This document shows, in pieces, positions 10,963 through 21,800 of a DNA stretch of 64,000 nt. The notes under the pieces are model-generated. The model was not told the origin of the DNA, made no database searches, and was given only the letters and a program-made list of their open reading frames with translations. The DNA is from Nematostella vectensis (Eukaryota; Cnidaria; Anthozoa; Actiniaria; Edwardsiidae): positions 11,444,442 through 11,508,441 of the forward strand of contig NC_064045.1 in NCBI RefSeq assembly GCF_932526225.1, in the 5' to 3' direction. The stretch's first letter is position 1; each line of letters starts with the position of its first letter. A program made the position numbers and the translations under genes.

Positions 10963-12209
10963 ATGAAAATTCTATTAGTTTTCTCACTTCTTGCTGTTAG
11001 TGTTCAGTTGGTTTCAGGGTCTGAATCATTGACTAAGCGCTTGGTCAAATGCGAAGACGTCAAGACCGGATCTTTGCCAATTCTGTGCAGCGGTCCGTGT
11101 AAGACTTTCTACTGTCCGTACGTCTGGACGAAAAACAGCGGCGACTCCATCTCGAAATACTGCTTCTGCACAGAGAACGAAAACTCCTCAGGGATTCAAC
11201 ACAACAGTGGTAACAACGAGTTCAATTTTGATGAGAACGAGGAGGTTTCAAGTTCAACTGCTGCTTTTGCGACAGAATCGAATGGAGGTATTTAATCAAC
11301 GTAATCCGATCGAATTATTGTCCGAAATTTTAATACCGAATCACTTGTTGTATTCTATTTTTATCCACTAAAGAATCATAAGTTTTCAATTTCATCTACA
11401 ACCTTATTCATGTTTCAGACTCTTGAACGCTCTTTATGCTTGCCTAAAGGATAATAAATCACGTGTTTCATTTGTCTCTTGTGCTAGAATCTGATGTATG
11501 CATTTCACCAACGATTCGCTTGCCATCTCACCCGATATCGACAGCAGCATTCGATATCGCGTCAATCGCATCGTCTGTCGACCCTTCCAGCAGGTCTATG
11601 TTGACATCGTCATCAACGACAGCAGCATTCGACATCTCGATCATCGCGTCGTCTGTCGAGCCTTCCAGCAGGTCTATGCAGACATCGTCATCAACGACAG
11701 CAGCATTCGACATCTCGATCATCGCGTCGTCTGTCGAGCCCTCCAGCAGGTCTATGTTGACATCGTCATCAACGACAGCAGCATTCGACATCTCGATCAT
11801 CGCGTCGTCTGTCGAGCCTTCCAGCAGGTCTATGCAGACATCGTCATCAACGACAGCAGCATTCGACATCTCGATCATCGCGTCGTCTGTCGAGCCCTCC
11901 AGCAGGTCTATGTTGACAACGTTATCAACGACATTAAGCAATTCGATCATTTGTAAGGCAAAGCATTTTGGGGTTGGGAGCGATGAAATTTGCCAGGCAA
12001 ACTGCGACGGCGCAAATATGGTAAAGTTTTGTCAATTTGCGACATGCTTTTGCTCCATCCCTGGCATGGTTATGCCAGCTTCCATTTTCACTGCTCGTTG
12101 CACTGCTAACGCTTACGGGAAGTTGCTAGGTGGTAGTTCTGCTGATCAACACTGCCAAGATGCATGTAAAATTGGAGTATGCGGTTTTACTTTATGTGAC
12201 TGCAGATGA
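10963..12209 (+). CDS. Secreted protein with three six-cysteine modules and a repeat linker
   Basis: Two exons, 10963-11287 and 11488-12209, joined in phase 1 (donor GGAG|GTATTT, acceptor TGTGCTAG) to give about 348 residues. Residues 1-20 form a hydrophobic signal peptide, followed by a dibasic KR at 25-26. Module 1 has Cys at 30, 42, 46, 51, 67 and 69. Two further modules lie in the C-terminal 90 residues. All three read C-x(11-17)-C-x3-C-x(4-8)-C-x(4-15)-C-x-C, the cysteine order of the CS-alpha-beta fold found in defensins, macins and scorpion-type toxins. Between them are five copies of a 26-residue Ser/Thr-rich repeat, likely O-glycosylated. The fold assignment rests only on cysteine spacing. 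A secreted defence, venom or structural role is possible and none is shown. Confidence 0.75.
11528..11935 (+). repeat. 78-bp in-frame tandem repeat (about five units)
   Basis: The unit encodes 26 residues, STTAAFDISIIASSVEPSSR followed by SMQTSS or SMLTSS, with the last residues alternating between Q and L in successive units. The first unit is more diverged (ASIASSVDP). The repeat is stop-free in three frames because it is a multiple of three with biased composition; only the frame joined to the cysteine modules makes sense. Confidence 0.95.
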
Positions 12210-12272
12210 TATCAGCAACGTCTTGGATATTTCCAACGACATGTAGAGTTAGTGGATGGGTAAATCCGAGAC

Positions 12273-14147
12273 TTGCCGACTCGCTTGCCGACTCGCACTA
12301 CCAAAAACCAACGCAAAAGGTCCCACCTCAAACGTCTTACACAACACACACACCGCAAAGCCATAGTAAATCTCTCCACACACACCCTCACACCAGACAT
12401 GACCTCAGTCCTCCACAAAGGTCTCAAATTCGTCCCCACCCCTCCCCCCACACCTAGACAAACACTTCTTACAGCATCTCGGAAATTCACAAGACTCATG
12501 CACCTTAGATACCACTTCCGCAACCAGCCCCACACTCCCCAACACCCTTTTAGAACCCCAAGCTCCTGGGACCCACCCACCCCACCCAACCACACATTAC
12601 GCACCTACACCAATACCATCACACACCAAATCACCAACACACCCACCCCCCCACACACAAACACACCCAACCTCACACCATCTGAACGCACCGCACTTAA
12701 ACAATTATCGCAACTACCCCACACCATCATCAAACCAGCCGATAAAGGGGGAGCCATCGTTCTCTGGGACACCAAAGACTACCTACTAGAGGCCAACAAA
12801 CAACTCAATGACACCAATTATTATTCCACAGTCTCCCATGACCATATACCCTCCCTTGCACATAACATTTCCCTATACATTCACCAACTGTTGCAAGACA
12901 ACATAATCGATGAACCTACTCACGATTTCCTACTTCCCCACACACCCCCACGCACACCCCTGTTCTACATGTTACCCAAAATTCACAAACCCCACACCCC
13001 AGGCCGCCCAATAATCTCAGGTTGCCAATCACCCACAGAAAAACTCTCCATCTTTCTTGACCACCACCTCAAGAAATTTGTACCACACATCCCCTCCTAC
13101 ATTAAGGATACCACACACTTCCTACAAACAGTCCTCTCCCTCCCCACACCACTACCAGACACATGTTTTCTTGTCACAATAGACGTCGCGTCTCTCTACA
13201 CCAACATCCCACATGAGGAGGGTATAGCTGCCGCCCTCTCATACATACAAACACTACCCGCACACAAACGCCCTCCTATCCATGTTTTTCGCAGCCTCCT
13301 CAACTACATCCTCAAACACAACTATTTCAAATTCGACAACAAACACTACCTACAACTCCGCGGAACAGCCATGGGAACTCGCATGGCACCCTCCTACGCA
13401 AACCTATTCATGGCCTCTGTGGAACACCAACTCCTCCGCAACAACCCCCTGCCACACTCCCCACACACTTGGCTCCGCTACATTGATGATATCTTCATGA
13501 TATGGACTCATGACGAGCCATCCCTCCTCAACTTCTTACAATACATCAACAGCATACACCCCACCATTAAATTCACCCATGAATACTCTCCCACCCGCAT
13601 TAACTTTCTTGACACCTACATCCACGTCACACCCCAACGCACCCTCACATCCAGTCTATACACCAAACCCACAGACAGCACTCTACTTCTACACTACCAC
13701 TCACACCACCCACTATCCTGCAAACACAGCGTCGTTTATAGCCAGGCCCTCCGCTACAGACGCATTACAACCGACACAAATACCTACAAATCACAACTCC
13801 TTAAACTCAGACGCATACTATTATCACGTGGTTACCCTGATCATGTCATCCACACTGCCTTCACCAGAGCAAGCCATTACACGCAACACCAACTCCTATT
13901 CCCCAACACTCCCACAGCCACCCCAACAACCACCCCCACCCCACCCGCCATACCTTTCATCACACCGTTCAATCACAACACATCAACCATCCCCCGCATC
14001 CTTCATGCTAACTGGGAACTCATATCCAGCGACCAGGAACTATCCTCCATATTCCCCTCACCCCCTACCACAGCATTCACCAGACACAAAAACCTTAAAG
14101 ACACACTAGTCCACACCAAGTTCACATCCACGACACACACTCCATAG
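12273..14147 (+). mobile_element. Penelope-like element reverse transcriptase
   Basis: A single open frame of about 620 residues. PLE-type blocks appear in order: IVNLSTHTLTPDMTSVLHKG near residues 31-50, KPADKGGAIVLWD at 154-166, FYMLPKIHKPHTPGRPIISG at 231-250, the RT motif A region TIDVASLYTNIP around Asp304, GTAMGTRMAPSYANLFM at 364-380, and the catalytic YIDD at 403-406. The C-terminal RILHANWELISSDQELSSIF block is the PLE linker region. The frame then ends without the GIY-YIG endonuclease usually expected, and I could not find one convincingly downstream. The codons are strongly A+C rich. The 5' edge lies just after a doubled CTTGCCGACTCGC (about 12271-12297); the true start codon is unclear. 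Confidence 0.92.
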
Positions 14148-14680
14148 ATACACTTAACAACACATCACCACTTTCACCACATCTCACACCTCACACCAAC
14201 ACCACATCAACTCAAACCACAAGAGCGAGTCAAATGAGATGTACGCAGAGGGAAGCAACACGCCATATCCACTCCAAGTCAGCCAATCACCAAAGAGGAT
14301 TCACCACTACCAAGACCCTCAAGAACCGACGAACAGCCCCTCTACAGAAATATAACTGATATATATACACTGGATAAAAACTCGGAAGCCAGCCATCTAC
14401 AACCATAAACCCACAGGCCCTAACAGAACGACAAAAGGAACCCTACGAGTCTCCTGTACCACACAGCATATCCACACCAATAAAAACAATCCTTCTACAG
14501 AAGTACATCCCCGATCCACCGACAACAAGCCATCATCTCCAGCTATAGACAAACCGGCCTCAACAATGACCGTAGAAAAACTTCCACGAGACTCCTACAT
14601 AACACACGCTACTGCCCTGAATATCCTCACCTGGCTCCTCACCAACACTCCATTCTCTCAGCGTATGCCACCCCGTCATC

Positions 14681-15080
14681 CTATCTAGCACAGAACATTT
14701 CCAAGATATTCCCGTACAATAATATAGCCATTCGTTTTATTCATCCGCCATATTTAGCCAATTTTGTAAACCAAACCGCAACCAATTTAATAAATACCCG
14801 GATGTACAATGGCAGGAACCGGAAACAGAGACATCTATTTTCATCTTTTACTCGTATAACCACGAGCGCAATCCCCTCAGTATCTAGCACAGAACACTTC
14901 CAAAATATTCCCGTACAATAATATAATCATTCGTTTTATCCATCCGCCGTATTTAGCCCATTTTGTAAACCACACCGCAACCAATTTAATAAATACCCGG
15001 ATGTACAACAACCGGAAACGGAAACAGTGATATCTATTTTCATCAAATACCCGTATAACCACGAGCGCTATCCCCTCATT
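14681..15080 (+). repeat. Tandem duplication, 2 x about 199 bp
   Basis: TATCTAGCACAGAACA...CCACGAGCGC at 14681-14880 is repeated at 14881-15080 with about 10 percent differences. It lies 530 bases after the Penelope-like ORF and could be part of that element's terminal repeat structure (PLEs often carry tandem or LTR-like repeats), but this link is an inference. Confidence 0.85.
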
Positions 15081-15404
15081 ACCCCTCACTTCGCTACATA
15101 CGGAATACCTGCAAGACAGACAATCCAAGCCCAGCGAATACACATCTCTTTACCTCATTCCCCTGCGCGCTACTTTTTACTTTTCAGACCAAGCCATGTA
15201 CTCAGGCGAAGCCAGGCGATACACAGGTTTGACAATTACATGCACCACGCTTCACTAGAGGCATTACTAACGAGCGTGTAGGGGCGGGTGATGAGGGCCT
15301 TATCATTCGAAACACGCTTCATATACGAATCATCTCCCTAGTTTTTTCCCCTTTTACTCCCACCATCATCGCCGGTTTTCCCCTAGCTTTCCCTTAAGTC
15401 ATTT

Positions 15405-15785
15405 AAGTTTTTATTTACATTCTTTCCTGTAGTATGATTTTGTTCCGATACACATTTTTAAGCTGGTTTCTGCTTTGTGAATTGCTTCACTAACAATTTA
15501 CTCATCGGGTCAGACACGAGGTCACTCGAGTTTAAACAAGCAATTATCTCCGATCCTATAACACGTACGACCTCATTATGAATAGGGGAGATCTGTTAGA
15601 TCTGTTTTACATTCTTTTCTGGAGAATGATTTTGTTCTTATACACAACTCCAAGCTAGTTTCTGCTTTGTGAATTGCTTTACTAACAGTTCACTCATCGG
15701 GTCAGACACGAGGTCACTCGAGTTTAAACAAGCAATTATCTCCGTTCCTATAACACGTGCGGCATCATTCTACACTCTAACCTTT
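15405..15785 (+). repeat. Tandem duplication, 2 x about 190 bp
   Basis: A block running from TTTACATTCTTT through CATCGGGTCAGACACGAGGT and GTTTAAACAAGCAATTATCT to the CACGT(A/G)C region occurs at about 15412-15595 and again at about 15605-15780. Only a few percent of bases differ in the best-matched half. Confidence 0.8.
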
Positions 15786-15995
15786 TGCCATCGCTGTTAG
15801 AACCCTTTGTCTTTCATGTAACTCCATCAATACACATATTTTCCGTACAAATTCGCATCATTCACGTGAACTTATCTACCTCATGGTAACGCATCGGCTT
15901 GTGTCAAAGCGTTAGTTCGTTCTAAATTTGTTCGCATAATTAACTTACCGTATATGCATTAGTGCTACGTCACTTCCGTTCTATTCTTAACCCAT

Positions 15996-17246
15996 AAAAG
16001 TTAGTTTTCTTTGTTTTCTTTGGTCTCATTATATTGTTTCTTATAATATTTCTGCGCTACAATTTATTTTACAATTACTTTCGCTGTAACAGAAACTATT
16101 CTATTATTTTTGGTAGATTTTTTGACACTTTTTGGAAATATCTCCTGTTCATTTTTTACATCATTTAGGCATTATATTCATACTCCATATTGTCACAGTA
16201 ACGATCATGATATACTATTTCATACCTAATAGTTCCCACAACTACACCTACTCCACATCTCCCTCACCACCACTCTTACCTATACACCATACCAATTTTT
16301 TCCCCCACCAACACAGCCATTAGCCATCTCCATACCACACCATATTATTACTAATTTTTTCTTTTTCACCTACCCACCACACACTACCACAACCTATTCT
16401 ATAGTCCCACTTTATCTTTCCACCACCCTCCACCACCTACTAGTCTTACCTATCCACCTCCCCACCGTAATTACATTACCACCATCTCCACTCCACATCA
16501 CCTTACTAGCCATCCCTCACCATCACCCTCCAACATCACCATACCATACGATTACACCCACCTCACTACCACACCACTTTAGGCACCTACGTCTTGGTAC
16601 GAATACCCGATCCAAACCAAAAAGTCAGTTTTCTTTGTTTTTTTTAGTCTCATTATATTATTTCTTATAATATTTCTGCGCTACAATTTATTTTACAATT
16701 ACTTCCGCTGTAACGTAAACTATTCTATCATTTTTGGTGGATTTTTCGACACCTTTTGGACATATTTCCTGTTCATTTTTTACATCATTTAGGCATTATA
16801 TTCATACTCCATATTGTCATAGTAACGATCATGATATACTATTTCATACCTAATAGTTCCCACAACTACACCTACTCCACATCTCCCTCACCACCACTCT
16901 TACCTATACACCATACCAATTTTTCCCCCACCAACACAGCCATTAGCCATCTCCACACCACACCATTTTATTACTATTTTTTTCTTTTTCACCTACCCAC
17001 CACACACTACCACAACCTATTCTATAGTCCCACTTTATCTTTCCACCACCCTCCACCACCTACTAGTCTAACCTATCCACCCCCCCACCGTTATTACATT
17101 ACTACCATCTCCACTCCACATTACCTTACTAGCCATCCCTCACCATCACCCTCCAACATCACCACACCATACGATTACACCCACCTCACTACCACACCAC
17201 TTTAGGCCCCTACGTCTTGGTACGAATACCCGATCCAAACCAAAAA
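15996..17246 (+). repeat. Tandem duplication, 2 x about 625 bp
   Basis: The two units (about 15996-16621 and 16622-17246) run from GTTTTCTTTG through CACAACTACACCTACTCCAC to the shared end CGAATACCCGATCCAAACCA and are nearly identical. The strand is C+T+A rich with very little G. Short open frames in it (around 16132 and 16756) are consequences of that composition and I do not call them genes. Confidence 0.92.
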
Positions 17247-18034
17247 ACTACTATACAAGTTACAGAAGCTAAAGTTTTCTTTAGAGCTGAAAGGCTTATG
17301 ACTCCAGACCCGAAAAAGAAGGGAAAAGCCGTAGCATGGTAACAACATGAAACAGATCACGTTTAACAAAATTCGAGACTCTCAATCAAAAGGCAAGGCC
17401 CTTGCCAAGTCGTGGATAATAAAATGGTAATTTGGGACAAAAGCTTGGTTTTGGTGCATTTAAACCAACTTAAGGGTAAAATTGTATGTAGAGTATGGAC
17501 AAAACCAATAAATTTCTTGGCTTTATTTGGTTTTATTTATACATAGGGTATTTTGTCTTATAGTATTACTGGTATTACTGGTATTACTGTGATGTTGGAA
17601 TAACTGCTTCAGGTAAGTCTATTCCCATATCTGATTGATTCCCTGGGGACAACCAGTCGACCCAGATACCATTGATGGAAAGGGGCCCTCTAGCCCTCCT
17701 TGGGTGATTTTGCTTATAGACGAAGTTATTCCACAGGTAGCCCAGGCAATGGTTTTGAAGCTTGTTTGTAGCTTGGAATCGGCTGTTATTCTAAGAGGTA
17801 AAACGAGTGGATTGAAGTCGCGATTTTTTGTGAAACATTACCAATAAAATTGCCTTAAAACTTAGAACATGCCTTGTTGTTGTCATATTTATGTGTAATA
17901 TACGATTTGGGGGGGGGGGGGGGGGGTATATATGACTTCTCTCCCCCTACTAAGGAAAGAGACTCTTTCCATTTGTGGAATGTGGAAGCGAGCCTTAAAA
18001 TTAAGGCTATGTTGTTACAGACCTGCCGACACCC
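17247..18034. other. Unassigned stretch with a small open frame
   Basis: A 70-residue frame at 17635-17847 ends next to AATAAA (17842). It has no recognised domain, and I leave it uncalled. A G18 run lies at 17909-17926. The rest holds nothing I can assign. Confidence 0.3.
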
Positions 18035-18800
18035 CAGATATAGCGGACACTTTTCGATGTCCCGATTTTATTTACCAGTCAAACTTTGTAAATCGTACCT
18101 CTATAAGCGGACACCCTCGAAAAAGCGGAAACTTTTCAATGTCCCGATTTTCTTTACCAGCCAAACTTTGTGAATCGTGCCCAATAAGCGGACACCCTCA
18201 ATAAAGCGGGCTTTTTCAATGTTCCGATTTTCTTTACCAGTCAAACTTTGCAATTCGTACCTCTATAAGCGGACACCCTCAATAAAGCGGGCTTTTTCAA
18301 TGTTCCGATTTTCTTTACCAGTCAAACTTTGCAATTCGTACCTCTATAAGCGGACACCCTCAATAAAGCGGGCTTTTTCAATGTTCCGATTCTCTTTACC
18401 AGTCAAACTTTGTAAATCGTATCTCTATAAGCGGACACCCTCAAAATACCGCACTTTGCAATTCGTACCTCTATAAGCGGACACCCTCAATAAAGCGGGC
18501 TTTTTCAATGTTCCGATTTTCTTTACCAGTCAAACTTTGCAATTCGTACCTCTATAAGCGGACACCCTCAATAAAGCGGGCTTTTTCAATGTTCCGATTC
18601 TCTTTACCAGTCAAACTTTGTAAATCGTACCTCTATAAGCGGACACCCTCAAAATACCGCACTTTGCAATTCGTACCTCTATAAGCGGACACCCTCAATA
18701 AAGCGGGCTTTTTCAATGTTCCGATTTTCTTTACCAGTCAAACTTTGTAAATCGTACCTCTATAAGCGGACACCCTCGAAAAAGCGGAAACTTTTCAATA
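18035..18800 (+). repeat. Minisatellite with an 81-bp unit, about nine units
   Basis: The unit reads CTATAAGCGGACACCCTCAA TAAAGCGGG, then a TTTACCAGTCAAACTTTG segment and a TCGTACCT segment. A short variant (TCAAAATACCGCACTTTGCA) recurs after about 205 bases, so there is a higher-order pattern of full and truncated units. Open frames through the array are an effect of the unit length (81 = 27 codons). Confidence 0.93.
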
Positions 18801-18813
18801 GTGCCGATTATTT

Positions 18814-21800
18814 AGTCCATGGGCCGGACCATTTTTCGGTACGAAATCGGGTGACAAAACATGAATACCATCAAATGAAACCTTAGATTGAGAGGATTAA
18901 AAATATGTATGATAGACTTTGCGAAAGAGTAGCTTTAGCATATAATTTTAGGGTTTAAAGTCTTTGAAATCCGCATTTAGCATGAAAACGAGGCTCTAGA
19001 TTCATATCTGTAAAACTATGCAATACGTTTAATTGGAGAGCCTGAATCTAAGAAATATAATAGCTAGTACATAGAGAAGGGTATTTCAATCACTAAAAGT
19101 TGGTTAAATTAAAAAAAAAAACGTTTCAAATATATTTAAAAAAAACTTTTTCATCGTGTTGCATCATGGGTAATCCAAGATGGCGGCTTCTTTGGAAGGT
19201 GAGTAAAACACTAATTCTACGCTATTTTGTGCAAATCTGCAACGGTTGATCGGGTAATAAGTGACAAAATGGGACTTATAGATACCATAGATACGAAATC
19301 AATTAATATAAATCAACAATTTTAATAAATGTGTGAATTTAAATCAAAGAACTTACAGTCATTCGAAATAACGAACTGTAATATTCGTGTCTGAGATACT
19401 TATAATAATACTTTTTTTTCTTATTGTGGTGCCTAGGAGCCTGCCATTCTCGTTCTGATAGGGGTAGAAAACGATCTAGAGAAGAGTCTTGTATCATTCA
19501 TTGTACGGAAGACGAGTCAGAGCTTGTTTCACCCAGAGACTTGAATTCTTGGAAAACGCTTTTCGAGGCAGAAACATTCGAAATCATGAACCTGTTCTGG
19601 AGATCGCCCAGGAGCTAGATGAAGGAGAAATTCCTCGTATCTATCATCACAGAAACTGTCGCTATGTTTTTACTCTTAAGAAGTCTCTCATAGGAATCAA
19701 AGAAGATTGTTGCAAGTCAGGTCAAGACGCCGGAACTTCCGAAGAGAAAAGACAATCAACTAGGAAGAAATCCTCTACCTCTGAAAATTCAAGAATCTAT
19801 GAAGAAGTTTGTATTTTCTGTGACAAAAAAAGCAAGTGCGTAAGGGGAACAAGGAACCGTGAGCCATTGACAAAATGCAGAGATATGCGAGCCGACGAGA
19901 CAGTCCGAAGAAGGGTTCTTGAGTTATGTGACAGTAAGATTCTTGCTATTGTGTCACGTGAGATAGTAGCCGCAGAAGCATGCTATCATTCATCCTGTTA
20001 CAAGATTTACACTAAAAGATCCGCCCAAAGCGATGTTAAAAATGCAGTGCCCTCTGATGAGACCGAAGATGAAGTATGCTCGGTTAGAATCGAGTGCCCT
20101 TGAAATAGTGTATAGCTTCATCAGAACAAGGCTTCTTGGAGACTGAAAGATTATAAAGCTTTCCGAAGTCACCGCCCTTCTACTGTCAATCCTCAAGAAA
20201 TTAGGTGTTGATCAACCAAAGTCATCCACGTCGAAGCATATAAGACGTAACCTCGAGAGAGAGTTTAGTGAAGTCATCCGATTCGAGAACCTTTTAGATG
20301 ACAAGAGAGTATTTATTTTTCCAAAAGATGTCTCAATTAAAAAATTGCAAGATACATCAAGTCACTTGAAGTAAAGCAGGATTCAGAGCCAGTAATTCAG
20401 AAAGCAGCAGGGATGATACGCGAGGCTATCCGTGGATTTGAAAGCAAGATGTCATGGCATCCGACCCCTATGAAACTAGAAGCAAGTACCCTTGATATCC
20501 CAAAAGAGCTTGAAGAGTTCCTACTTGTCCTACTGTCAGGCAAAAAAGACATATATTCTTCAGAATGCTCTTTAAGAATACAGCGAATGGTCAAGTCCTA
20601 CGCTCAAGATTTGAATTTTGGAGTTAGTGGTGGGAAAGTGAAGCCCCCTAAACAAATCCTCCTCGCCTATGCAGTTAAGACGCTAACAAATAACACCGAA
20701 CTGATCACAATCTTTAACCGATGCGGCCATGGTGTCGCGTACTCACAGCTGGAGGAAATTAACACCGCCCTATGCCTTAGCAAATTAGCAACTGCAGATT
20801 TGGTGTCATTGCCTTCAAACATACAACCCTATGTTAGCACAAAACTTGCATGGGACAACATTGACAGACTGGAAGAGACTCTTTCAGGGGCAGGAACATC
20901 CCATCGCGTCAATGGTATAGCTGTGCAAGCCAGGATTTTCGGACCGCATCTTCCTCGAGAACCAAGACCGGCAATAGACAAAACAAAGAGTAGAAGCATT
21001 CCTTCACAGGATTCACTTTATTCCCTCCCCATCTACAATGCCGGAGAACGAGTCGGGCCAGCCCCTAGAAATTACGTTGAAGTTACCTCAGAGGAGATAT
21101 TTGAGGCCGCCAGAAGAAAGAACTTGCTTTGGGCTTTAATAAGACTTCACAACGAGTCGAGAGAAACTCAAGTTCCATGCTGGACTGGGTTTAACATCTC
21201 CATGCGAGCAAACGTTGAAGTATCCAAAGACAGTATCGGTTACCTTCCAACCATCAATGCACCAGCAACAAATCTTTCAACCGTCTATGAAGTCCTGTCG
21301 CGATCCATTGAGATTAAAGAACAACTGAGGTTGAAGTCAATAGTCATTGTGATGGACCAGGCTCTTTATGCGAAGGCAACAGAGATAGTCTGGAAGCAGA
21401 AGGACATGTTTGAAGACATTGTGCTGAGAATGGAAACCTTTCACACATTATGTACTCTTATGTCTATCATTGGGAAGCGCTTTCAAGATGCGGGACTAAG
21501 AGATATCTGCATTGAGTCTGGAGTCATCGCTGAAGAATCTGTATCAGGGGTACTCAGTGGCATCAGATACAATCGTGCTGTCAGATTTCACAAGCTGATG
21601 TATGAGGCTTTGCATCGCCTTGCGTGGGACGGATTTCAGACTTGGCTGGACAAATATCGCCCTACGGAGATTTCCTTTGTCAAAGATTTCTTCGAAAGTC
21701 TAATTCCCTTGGGCGATGAACTCTCCCATAGCACGATGGAGACGTTTACGTCGAGTCAACCATATTCGCACTTCGTTGAAGTATACGAAGAGTATCTAGC

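Noticed and set aside
12212-12604. Minus-strand Gly/Val/Trp-rich frame opposite the PLE ORF
   Set aside because: Shadow of the A+C-rich PLE coding strand.
14148-14700. GIY-YIG endonuclease after the PLE RT
   Set aside because: I read all three forward frames and saw only weak, unconvincing resemblance, with stops.
16132-17205. Pro/His/Tyr-rich frames in the 625-bp duplication
   Set aside because: Caused by low-G composition; the frame differs between the two nearly identical units.
17635-17847. 70-residue frame next to an AATAAA
   Set aside because: No domain, no splice context I could support, and the surroundings look like repeat sequence.
18177-18476. Repetitive 27-residue frame in the 81-bp minisatellite
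   Set aside because: The unit is a multiple of three, so a frame stays open by arithmetic. No start context or conserved domain.
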